Origin: JACKHO01 sp041398745
GTDB lineage: Bacteria; Planctomycetota; Planctomycetia; Planctomycetales; Planctomycetaceae
Reading direction: 5' to 3'
Assembly (NCBI GenBank): GCA_041398745.1
Contig: JAWKUB010000004.1
Location: 496,001 to 560,000 of the forward strand
DNA length: 64,000 nt
Both the position numbers and the translations under genes were made by a program. Of the stretch, positions 7,581-15,095 are shown one piece after another. Position 1 is the first letter of the stretch. Each line of letters opens with the position of its first letter. A model generated the notes under the pieces. That model saw only the letters and a program-made list of their open reading frames with translations. It did no database searches and was not told where the DNA came from.

Positions 7581-10256
7581 ATGACCCAGCCAGCCCCACA
7601 TCCCAGTCAGGAAGAACTGAGTGCTTACAGCCTTGGCCATCTTCCTGAAGAGAGAGCTGCTGCCATCGACTCGCACATCAGTGAGTGCGAGCCTTGCTGT
7701 GAGACCATCGTCAACATGTCATCGCATGACACGTTTATCGACCTCCTCCAGGAAGCTCAGCAGTTACGGACCGGGAATACCTTGGACCAATTCGAGACAA
7801 GCTCTCGCCCGTCTGTGCGTGGCGGAGACATTCCTCCAGCACTGGCCGAGCATCCTCGTTATGAAATCGTCCGACTCATTGGCAAAGGCGGAATGGGAGA
7901 CGTTTACGAAGCCCTCCACCGCAAAATGGAGCGGCGAGTCGCTCTGAAAGTCATTAACCGCGACCTGTTTCGTAAAACTGAAGCGGTTAATCGGTTTCAC
8001 AGAGAGGTGAAGGCTGCCGCCCAGCTTTCGCATCCGAACGTCGTTACTTCGCACGACGCCGACCAGGCTGGTGACTACCACTTCATGGTCATGGAGTACG
8101 TCGATGGAGTTGACCTGTCGCAAATTGTGAAAGAGCAGGGGGCTTTGCCAGTCGTCGACGCCTGCGACTACATCAGGCAGGCCGCCTTGGGACTGCAGCA
8201 TGCCCACGAACGCGGCATGGTGCACCGTGATGTGAAACCACACAACCTGATGGTCACGGCAGACGGCACCGTGAAGATTCTGGACTTTGGCCTCGCCTCA
8301 CTCTCTCCTGAGGCAATTCCTGGCGCTGACTCTGTTGAAGTTCGGGGAGATTTGACGGCCGCTGGGGCCATCATGGGAACACCCGATTTCATTTCGCCGG
8401 AGCAAGCCAACGACGCTCGCCAGGTCGACATTCGCAGCGACATCTACAGTCTCGGGGCGACAATGTACTACCTGCTGTCGGGGCGTCCACCATTTGCCGA
8501 CGGCAGCGTCATGCACAAACTCAAGAGCCATGCACAGGTTGAACCGGACTCACTGAAGACGCTTCGAGACGATGTTCCGGATGAGTTGATCGCCATGATC
8601 ACCAAAATGATGGCCAAGAATCCGGACGAGCGTTACCTCACGCCGAGTGAAGTTGCGAATGCCCTCGAGGAGTTCCTGCGAACATGGAAACCAGTCACGG
8701 ACGGGCCACAGGAACTGGTGCCGTCCGATGGTGGAAGCAACGGGAATGCAGGTGGACCTAAGCCAACCGCTGGTGATGCGAGTCCCGACTGGCTCTCACT
8801 GCTGGCGACCTGGTTCTTCTACATTTCGCTGATTCCCGTCGCACTTCTCCTTCTGCAAGTGTTCATGTCAGACGACGCGAGCACTGCTGCTGCAGATTAC
8901 AGCTTGTACTACTTGCTCGCTTCAGTTTCCCTCTCCACCGTTGCTGGCGTACTGTCTGGTATACGCCAGGCCCAAACCATAACCCCAAGTGATCCGCGCA
9001 CGTTCCAGTGGTCACCAGGCCAGACATTGTTGGTTGTGGGCGTACTGGTTGTTTCAGGGATCATCATTTTTTTCTCGTCACCGTCCACGGAACCTTATTC
9101 GATGGTGACTGGTGGCGCCGGAGTTGACGGGGAGGGATGGTACTTCTCGGCGGGAAACTCCTATCTGAAGCAAGATGAACCAGGCGTGCTGTTCGGCATG
9201 TACGAAGATCCTTCCGGTAAGTGCGGCTTCACCTACGTCGTTCTTGTTCGCCACGACGGTAGCGATTTATCGAAAGTGTCCAGCGCAGCCAACGCGGGCG
9301 TACAGTTTGATGGAAACACCGCAACACTCAGAGATGGTTTGTCGATTGATGGCAAAGGAATCAAGCTCGATCTTGAGGTACTAGTGGGCCGTGCACAAAT
9401 CGAATCGACGAAACTACAGGTTGACGGAATACCTCGCGATGCCTCGCGGGGCAGGCTGTTTCTGCTTGACGTCACGTCGAATCGTGCTGTCTGGAACCAG
9501 GTTGACGTCGAACTCCCTGGCGACCTGCCTGCTCCAAAATCGTTGGTGAGGGATACGGACCTCGTTTCAGTATTGGCTTCGCGAATTACGGAACAACTTG
9601 CGAAGGACAATAGCCATGTTCGAGAGTTTCTGGACGGCACTCGGCAGCTGTCCCCAGATGCGGAAAGCGACCCTTACGTCGCTGCTGCGGTGCGACCAAA
9701 TGTCCATGTTGAGAGCTACAGCGCCGAGAACGGTCACCACTGGCAACTCACGACGCAGAAGGTGGAAGCCATGCGAGTTCGCTTGTTGCATATTGCGAAC
9801 GGAGAATTGGAAGTCGCCAGTGAAAGTGTGCTGCGAGACAATGGCGATGAGTCGGCGACTATCGAATTGACATTGTCGCAGACGAAGTTGGAGAACGAAC
9901 CGGAGTCGATGACGACAAGTCTCGAAATCGCTTCAGGCAACATGCAGTTAAGTCGTAGCAAAAGTGGTCCGCTGACAGTCAAAGGAACGTTTCAAGCCAC
10001 TCCCGTTGTCACCGGTGGAGATTTGGCGTGGGATGAACCGACCATTCTCTATCACCTTGCGGACTGGAGTGGAGATCTTACCTATGGTCGTAATACGGAA
10101 TCGATGCTTGAGGCTTCGAAGGGAAACGCCAGGTTTATCGCGTTGGAAATTGAATGGGTCGCCAAAGGCGCGACGGAAGTACCAGACTGGTTCGCTCCAA
10201 ATCAGTCAACGCCGAATCAAGACGTCACCCAATCAGACCAGGAAGCCATTCAATGA
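7581..10256 (+). CDS. Ser/Thr protein kinase with N-terminal zinc-finger-like domain and membrane segments
   Basis: Residues 1-50 resemble an anti-sigma zinc-finger fold: HPSQEELSAYSLGHLP, then HISECEPCC. A full Hanks-type kinase domain follows at about residues 93-370, with P-loop GKGGMGDVYEA, VALKVI (ATP lysine), HRDVKPHNLM near residue 215, DFGLA near 234, GTPDFISPEQ and DIRSDIYSLGATMYYLLSG. Three hydrophobic segments lie between residues about 403 and 505. The remaining roughly 385 residues have no recognised fold. The gene probably senses an extracytoplasmic signal and works with the upstream ECF sigma factor. The TGA stop at 10254-10256 sits exactly where TIGR03067 domains begin (IQ-stop-EWRV, normally QGEWRV), and the frame stays open beyond it. 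Confidence 0.9.
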   Translation: MTQPAPHPSQEELSAYSLGHLPEERAAAIDSHISECEPCCETIVNMSSHDTFIDLLQEAQQLRTGNTLDQFETSSRPSVRGGDIPPALAEHPRYEIVRLIGKGGMGDVYEALHRKMERRVALKVINRDLFRKTEAVNRFHREVKAAAQLSHPNVVTSHDADQAGDYHFMVMEYVDGVDLSQIVKEQGALPVVDACDYIRQAALGLQHAHERGMVHRDVKPHNLMVTADGTVKILDFGLASLSPEAIPGADSVEVRGDLTAAGAIMGTPDFISPEQANDARQVDIRSDIYSLGATMYYLLSGRPPFADGSVMHKLKSHAQVEPDSLKTLRDDVPDELIAMITKMMAKNPDERYLTPSEVANALEEFLRTWKPVTDGPQELVPSDGGSNGNAGGPKPTAGDASPDWLSLLATWFFYISLIPVALLLLQVFMSDDASTAAADYSLYYLLASVSLSTVAGVLSGIRQAQTITPSDPRTFQWSPGQTLLVVGVLVVSGIIIFFSSPSTEPYSMVTGGAGVDGEGWYFSAGNSYLKQDEPGVLFGMYEDPSGKCGFTYVVLVRHDGSDLSKVSSAANAGVQFDGNTATLRDGLSIDGKGIKLDLEVLVGRAQIESTKLQVDGIPRDASRGRLFLLDVTSNRAVWNQVDVELPGDLPAPKSLVRDTDLVSVLASRITEQLAKDNSHVREFLDGTRQLSPDAESDPYVAAAVRPNVHVESYSAENGHHWQLTTQKVEAMRVRLLHIANGELEVASESVLRDNGDESATIELTLSQTKLENEPESMTTSLEIASGNMQLSRSKSGPLTVKGTFQATPVVTGGDLAWDEPTILYHLADWSGDLTYGRNTESMLEASKGNARFIALEIEWVAKGATEVPDWFAPNQSTPNQDVTQSDQEAIQ

Positions 10257-10781
10257 GAGTGGCGGGTCACTTTCGCGGAAGACAGTGGCCGCACCGGCCC
10301 ACCGGAGGCCCTCCGAGACATTCGTATGATGATTACGAAAGAGTCTATGACCATGTCAGTCGCCGGTAGAAAAGTTGTTTCCACCTACTCGCTGGACGCA
10401 TCCACCACACCCAAGTCCATCGACATGACCACCGACGGGCGCACAAAGCCCGGGATTTATGATTTGCAGGGTGACACGCTGAGGATTTGTTCCTCTGAGA
10501 CCACTGACGAACGGCCCACAGCCTTCGACTCGCAGCCAAACTCGGTCAATGACGTTGTGCTGACACTGAAAAGAGTCAAGCCAGACATGACTTCTGCTGC
10601 AGACACAGATGGCAAAAACCACGGTGGCCCACTCTTTGAGGAACTCGTTCGCTCATTAATTCCGGAGGCGGCCTCCATCAGCAATGATGACTTCGCAATT
10701 CTTCAGAAAAACCCTGCGACCGAATCCATCAAGAACAAGTTGCTGTCGCTGATCCTGATGAATCTTGATATCCGTGGCTAG
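10257..10781 (+). pseudogene. TIGR03067 domain, in frame with the kinase after a TGA
   Basis: The frame of the kinase gene continues after its TGA with EWRVTFAEDSGRTGPPEALR, then MTMSVAGRKVVSTYSLDAST, PKSIDMTTDGRTKPGIYDLQ and GDTLRICSSETTDERPTAF. This is a complete planctomycete TIGR03067 domain. The only ATG (10326) lies inside the domain, so a separate gene would lack the conserved EWRV start. This suggests the domain was once the C-terminal part of the kinase protein, or is reached by readthrough. After the domain comes a helical stretch (LFEELVRSLIPEAASISNDD), ended by a TAG at 10779-10781. An independent short gene from 10326 is the alternative. Confidence 0.6.
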
Positions 10782-11114
10782 TCCCTTGGCGACGCGAACG
10801 ACTTCACATTCCTAGTGGAGGGACTTCTGAAACCGAGGGACATCGCTGCGGCCATGTCCTTGAGCCGCTCAAAGGGCTACTTCAGCATCATTCAGCCCGA
10901 GTACATTACGGAATGCAAAATTACCAATTCGACGGATGACGCCGCACAGGGCAAAGTCACCTTCAACGCCCCGCAGCTTTCTGTCGGTACAGCGACTTTC
11001 GAAGCCAAAAAATACATGGGGAAGTGGCGTATCGAGCAGTTTCTGTTGCCGTCACGAAAAATCTCGGTCGTCCTCGGTGACGATGGTGTCTGGCAATTCG
11101 AAGGAGATGATTAA
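10782..11114 (+). pseudogene. C-terminal continuation after a second in-frame stop
   Basis: After the TAG at 10779 the same frame stays open for 110 codons and ends with TAA at 11112-11114. It reads SLGDANDFTFLVEGLLKPRD, then a beta-rich part with ITECKITNSTDDAAQGKVTF and a tail with KYMGKWRIEQFLLPSRK. A GTG at 10815 could start a separate 99-residue protein, but no clear ribosome site precedes it. Sharing one frame with both upstream pieces argues that this is the end of a longer ancestral protein. No family is recognised for this piece. Confidence 0.5.
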
Positions 11115-11196
11115 TCGGGCGGCGAACGCACGAATACTCTGGGGAGGTCGTTTGCGTCCGTAGAGCGGAGTATTGGTGCTACCGCTTTCTCAAATG

Positions 11197-12408
11197 TTAC
11201 GAAGCAGCGACTGCTGCTTCTGAGCCGGTTGCTGTTGCTGCGTCGTCTGCATTGGGCGTTGCGTCTGTGCTCTGTGGCCAGACAGGCAGAAGCTGACAGG
11301 CGATGTAAAGCACAACGAAGGGAGCGATCATGACGCAGACGGCGGCAATGAGGCCTTCCGGGCCGTAAGGCGAGAGGTGGTACTCGGTGAATCCCCGGAA
11401 GCTGCGGGAGAAGAGTTGGCCACCAATAACCACGTTCCAGCGCATCGCAAAAACCTGTACCAGCACGAGCATGGCAGCCACGCTGGAGAGGAATGTGCGG
11501 AACCCGTCATACAGCCTCGGCCACATGGCCAGCAGCAGTAGCAGGAAGGGGACCAAAGAGCCGATGAGCAGTTGGAGCTGAATATAAGAGAACCTCAGTT
11601 TCTCCGTCAGCAACACTTGGATAATATGCCACTCGGCGCCACCTTCATATGCCATATGGATGACTTCGAGCAATTCGAGCGTGACTGCAATGGTTAGCGA
11701 AATCCACAGGTAGCGTGCCATCGATTTAATGCAGTCGGCATCACAGCTGACGCCACGTCGCCAGCAAATAAAAACGTAAAGTAGAATGAGCGCGGCAATC
11801 CCGGAAACAACTGCCGACACCAGGAACACCACCGGCATGAGGGCGGTGGACCACCACGGATTGGCTTTCACTGCACCAAACAGGAAACCGACGTATCCGT
11901 GCAGAATGCAGGCGGCCGGAATTCCAATGAGGGCCAGCCAGCCAATGACTTTCTCGTCATAAACCCGCGACTGCTCGGTGACTTCGGAATCTCCGAGGGC
12001 GAGGATTTTGTAGAGCCACTGTAGACGACCGGGCTTGCCGGCCAGCCCGATGATATCAGGACGGAATTCGAGCCAGACTTCGACAATGAGCAGCAACAGG
12101 TAGACGTTGTAAATCGCCCCGAACCCCGCCATTGCGGAATTCGTGTTGGGAGTGATCATGATATTGAACGCACGCTCGGGATGGTGCAAATGCAACAGCA
12201 GCGGCATGGTCGCACAGGAACAGAAACAAAGTGCCGTCACCAGGGCGAGTCGGGCGACGGGCTTGAGCGACTTTACTTCCCAGACGTGATACAGCGCCGA
12301 AACCACAAACGCCCCGGCCACCAGACCCGTGATGTACGGATACAGCACAATCATAATGCTCCACCAGGGGTGGGCGTCGTTCGGGAAAATGTATGTCAGC
12401 TCGTCCAT
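11197..12408 (-). CDS. NrfD/PsrC-like polytopic membrane subunit
   Basis: The protein has 403 residues with about nine hydrophobic helices, for example near YITGLVAGAFVVSALYHVW, LALVTALCFCSCATMPLLL and FVVLYIACQLLPVWP. This is the pattern of NrfD/PsrC-type quinone-reactive subunits. LLLHLHHPERAFNIMITPNT matches the conserved His-rich start of these proteins. It would pass electrons between the quinone pool and the neighbouring iron-sulfur protein. It is the third gene of a minus-strand cluster, 55 bp after the ferredoxin gene. Ala/Thr-rich residues form the C-terminal tail. Confidence 0.88.
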   Translation of the reverse strand: MDELTYIFPNDAHPWWSIMIVLYPYITGLVAGAFVVSALYHVWEVKSLKPVARLALVTALCFCSCATMPLLLHLHHPERAFNIMITPNTNSAMAGFGAIYNVYLLLLIVEVWLEFRPDIIGLAGKPGRLQWLYKILALGDSEVTEQSRVYDEKVIGWLALIGIPAACILHGYVGFLFGAVKANPWWSTALMPVVFLVSAVVSGIAALILLYVFICWRRGVSCDADCIKSMARYLWISLTIAVTLELLEVIHMAYEGGAEWHIIQVLLTEKLRFSYIQLQLLIGSLVPFLLLLLAMWPRLYDGFRTFLSSVAAMLVLVQVFAMRWNVVIGGQLFSRSFRGFTEYHLSPYGPEGLIAAVCVMIAPFVVLYIACQLLPVWPQSTDATPNADDAATATGSEAAVAAS

Positions 12409-12463
12409 GGAATTGTTCCAGTCGTCAACTTGTCCTGCTCAATACGGGAGGAACTTCGGTGCG

Positions 12464-13387
12464 TCACACCACTTCGGAGGACGTTCCGATGTAACGCAAC
12501 CGTGGGAAAGTCCCCAAATGCTCCTTCAGCACGTGCGTCGGCACTTCGGCCAACCGCTTCGCAATTTCACTGTTTGGGTCATCGAGGCGACCAAACACGC
12601 GGGCACCGGTTGGGCACGCTTCCACACAGGCTGGTTGTTCATCTTTGATAATGCGGTGGTAACACCACGTGCACTTGTCGGCGTTGTTCGTTTCAGGATT
12701 AATGAATCGCACACCGTAGGGACATGCCTGCACGCAATACGAGCAGCCAATACAGGTTTCGGAGTCGACCAGTGAAATCCCTTCGGGCGATTCAAACGCC
12801 GCATTCACCGGACAGACTTGGTTACACGGCGGCTCGACACACTGATTGCACAGTTTCGGCACAAAGTAAGCGCGCTCGACTTCATCTTCCGGGATTTCGG
12901 GAACGTTGGAACTGGCGTATCCGGTTTCGGGGACCAAATCGACTTTGACCGAGCCGTCCTTGTAGTGCACAAACCGCTCGACCCAGGTGCGGGTGTGGCC
13001 TTCTGGAACGTTGTTCTCTGTACGGCAGGCAGTCATACATTTGCCGGCGCCGGTACATTTTTCGGTGTCGATGAGGAAGGCGAACATCACCGGACCGGAA
13101 TTCTGGCGACTGGCGGCACCATCACCTCGGAAATTCGCGCCGTCGTCGCTATCGGCACCTTCTTCGCTTTCGGCGTTGATGGGCAGCATGGTGAGCATGA
13201 GCCCGCCCAATGTCACGCTGGTCGCCTTCTGCAGAAAGTCGCGTCGCTCATTGAGGAAAGCGGCTTCTTCGCTTCCACAGCCGCCGGAACTGCTGCAGCC
13301 TCCAGAGCTGGAACAGCCGCCACCTCCGCCACTGCTTCCCCCGCAGCAACCGCCGTTGTCCTGTCCGAGAATCGGAAGATCGTTCAT
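12464..13387 (-). CDS. Tat-exported ferredoxin with four [4Fe-4S] clusters and a Cys/Gly-rich N-tail
   Basis: Four cysteine groups typical of DmsB/NrfC/TtrB-type electron-transfer subunits are visible: CTGAGKCMTAC, CNQCVEPPCNQVCPV, CIGCSYCVQACPYG, and CTWCYHR followed later by CVEACPTGA. A Tat-like signal (RRDFLQKATSVTLGGLML) lies at about residues 48-70. It is unusually preceded by about 40 residues of Gly/Ser with at least five cysteines. The ATG at 13387 has GGAG ten bases upstream; the longer frame from 13432 is unlikely. It lies between the multiheme cytochrome and NrfD genes and probably links them electrically on the outer face of the membrane. Confidence 0.9.
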   Translation of the reverse strand: MNDLPILGQDNGGCCGGSSGGGGGCSSSGGCSSSGGCGSEEAAFLNERRDFLQKATSVTLGGLMLTMLPINAESEEGADSDDGANFRGDGAASRQNSGPVMFAFLIDTEKCTGAGKCMTACRTENNVPEGHTRTWVERFVHYKDGSVKVDLVPETGYASSNVPEIPEDEVERAYFVPKLCNQCVEPPCNQVCPVNAAFESPEGISLVDSETCIGCSYCVQACPYGVRFINPETNNADKCTWCYHRIIKDEQPACVEACPTGARVFGRLDDPNSEIAKRLAEVPTHVLKEHLGTFPRLRYIGTSSEVV

Positions 13388-13432
13388 GACGTTGTACTCC
13401 TGTTGGGTTCCTTCAAGTCGCTGGCGACTCAA

Positions 13433-13993
13433 TTACAGTCCGGGGCTGTGTCCTTCGTGGCATTCGAAGCAGACGTTCTTGTCATTCGGCTCGCTGGCAC
13501 CCTGTTCGTCCAGATGCTCCGCCACGACAATACTGCGGAATGCTTTGGGCATACCGACCACGCGTTGATGGCAGGAAAGGCAAATCGCACGATCCTGAGT
13601 GACAAACAAATCGAGTTTGGTCATGAAATTCCCATCCCACTCAGCAGCTTCTGGAATTTCATGATTGGGGTCGTCCTGGGCCAGCAGGGCCTGAGCCATA
13701 TGGTCGTGCCCCATGCCGTGACAGTGCATGCAGGCGACCGCCTGGTGGGGTGATTCCATTCGCTCTTCGTGAACACTCTCGTGACACTTCAGGCACGTGG
13801 CGTCGGTCGTAATCCGCATGGGACGCGACTTGTTTTCATCAAGCGCCGCGGTTCGATACTGGCCGAGTTCACCATATGTTGGTGGAATGAGTTGCTGACG
13901 CACCCAGAAGGCACCAGCTCCTCCCAACACAATGAGGAAAACCACAATCCTCAAGTGGCGGGCATCTCGTGAGAACAAAAGTCCCCAAAGCAT
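13433..13993 (-). CDS. Membrane-anchored tetraheme c-type cytochrome
   Basis: Four CxxCH heme-binding motifs are visible: CLKCH, CMHCH, CLSCH and CFECH. An N-terminal membrane anchor lies at about residues 16-35 (IVVFLIVLGGAGAFWVRQQL). At 186 residues the size resembles NrfH/NapC-like or small cytochrome c7/c3-like subunits. The ATG at 13993 has AGGAG eight bases upstream; the longer frame from 14074 lacks this. It is the first gene of the cytochrome-ferredoxin-NrfD cluster, with a 45-bp spacer to the ferredoxin gene. It probably exchanges electrons with periplasmic carriers. Confidence 0.87.
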   Translation of the reverse strand: MLWGLLFSRDARHLRIVVFLIVLGGAGAFWVRQQLIPPTYGELGQYRTAALDENKSRPMRITTDATCLKCHESVHEERMESPHQAVACMHCHGMGHDHMAQALLAQDDPNHEIPEAAEWDGNFMTKLDLFVTQDRAICLSCHQRVVGMPKAFRSIVVAEHLDEQGASEPNDKNVCFECHEGHSPGL

Positions 13994-14083
13994 TAGGCAT
14001 CTCCTGAATGGTTTCGCACAATCATTCGTCGACCTCGTAAGGTTCCTCCAAGTATCCCATCGAAACAACGACAAGAACTGACA

Positions 14084-14156
14084 ACACCAGTGAAACTGGT
14101 GTAACTCTCATGGTGTCATCTCACTGAAAATGTGTTGAGTTTACGCCGAGGCGTAA
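14084..14156. promoter_or_regulatory. Two inverted repeats upstream of the cytochrome cluster
   Basis: Two palindromic sequences lie about 90-165 bp upstream of the cytochrome start. One is ACACCAGT-GAA-ACTGGTGT at 14084-14102. The other is TTACGCC-GA-GGCGTAA at 14141-14156. They could be a leader hairpin and an operator for the divergently read minus-strand cluster. No -35/-10 pair was identified with confidence. The stretch 14157-14296 holds nothing else I can support. Confidence 0.35.
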
Positions 14157-14296
14157 TTCCAGTCTGGAACAGTGAACTCAGGCAGGCCGTACGTAAGGTG
14201 GGCATTTGGAGGAACTTCAGGTTATTTCCCGCACTCATCTGTTGTCAATGACAATGCCCCTGCGACCGGTATTGCACAGGCCACACAGCAGAAGAG

Positions 14297-14331
14297 TTTT
14301 TGAAACGCAGGGGGGCGCAGAGGGGAGGGGA
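14297..14331 (+). repeat. Left inverted repeat (GCAGAG-rich) flanking the GxxExxY gene
   Basis: The sequence begins TTTTGAAACGCAGG and continues with GCGCAGAGGGGAGGGG. Read on the opposite strand, 14881-14920 begins with the same TTTTGAAACGCAG and also contains GCGCAGAGGGAGGG. The two copies therefore form an inverted repeat about 620 bp apart that encloses the GxxExxY gene. Confidence 0.7.
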
Positions 14332-14365
14332 GAATTGCCGAGGCCGCTCATTGAACGTGGTGGTT

Positions 14366-14752
14366 CTAGCCATTCTGATAGTTGTTGACGATGCGGCTGA
14401 TTCCGTTTTTCAGAACGAGTTCGTGGAAGTTGATCAGCAGACCAACCCGAAGATTTGTCAGCCGCAAATGTGACAGCACCTGAGCTTTGTCGACGGGATG
14501 GACGTTCTCCTTGGCTTTGCATTCCACGATGACCTGGTCGGCCACAATCAAATCGGCACGAAAACCACAGTCTAATTGAATGCCTTCATAAACCACTGGG
14601 ATTGCAACTTCTGTTCTCACCTGAAGCCCCCGCTGTTGCAGCTCATAGGCGAGGCAGGCCACATAGGCTGACTCCAGCAGCCCGGGCCCCAACGTGCGAT
14701 GCACCTTGATTGCCGCGCCAATGATTGTTGAGGTCAATTCATCAATATGCAT
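14366..14752 (-). CDS. GxxExxY family protein
   Basis: The 128-residue protein carries the signature GPGLLESAY (GxxExxY) near residue 23, after the conserved IIGAAIKVHRTLG. Later it has FRADLIVADQVIVECKA and LRLTNLRVGLLINF, a pattern reminiscent of a PD-(D/E)xK nuclease core (D, then ExK). The family is small, common and often repeated in genomes; its biochemical role is not established to my knowledge. The gene is bounded by inverted GCAGAG-rich repeats, which suggests it travels as a cassette. It sits in the gap between the cytochrome cluster and ileS. Confidence 0.88.
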   Translation of the reverse strand: MHIDELTSTIIGAAIKVHRTLGPGLLESAYVACLAYELQQRGLQVRTEVAIPVVYEGIQLDCGFRADLIVADQVIVECKAKENVHPVDKAQVLSHLRLTNLRVGLLINFHELVLKNGISRIVNNYQNG

Positions 14753-14880
14753 CAGAAATCCCGCCGTATGAGCAATCCCTATTCATGACATGATGCAGCG
14801 TCAGGACATCAACCGCAACTCGCCCAATCTTGCAGAATTGCTGAGGTCGTCGAGAACAACGAGACGAGAGGGTATCCTCG

Positions 14881-14920
14881 ACCCTCCCTCTGCGCTCCCT
14901 GCGACCTCTGCGTTTCAAAA
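14881..14920 (-). repeat. Right inverted repeat (GCAGAG-rich) flanking the GxxExxY gene
   Basis: Read on the minus strand this is TTTTGAAACGCAGAGGTCGC followed by AGGGAGCGCAGAGGGAGGGT. Units of the type CGCAGAGG/CGCAGGGAG recur every 9-10 bases. It matches the left copy at 14297-14331 in inverted orientation. The rest of the gap, 14753-15095, holds no supported gene; an open frame upstream of ileS reads through it but lacks IleRS similarity. Confidence 0.7.
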
Positions 14921-15095
14921 TCTTTTCCCGAAGAAACGCCGTTGCAGTGCCGTCAAAACCAATGTTTGGACGGCGAAGACCCCGGGCATTTGCAACTTTC
15001 CGGCTAATCTTCGAATATGCTCCCTCCCAAGTGTGGGGGCGTGTCGGTGGAATCGGTGCGTCGGTAGGAATTCTATTGGATTTGGACGAACGAAA

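Noticed and set aside
12818..13753. 311-codon plus-strand ORF over the ferredoxin and cytochrome genes
   Set aside because: Fe-S and CxxCH motifs on the opposite strand prove the coding direction; the plus-strand product is Ala/Thr-rich shadow sequence.
14790..15095. 102-codon N-terminal extension of ileS
   Set aside because: The added residues show no IleRS similarity and read through the GCAGAG repeat; the ATG at 15096 begins the conserved protein.
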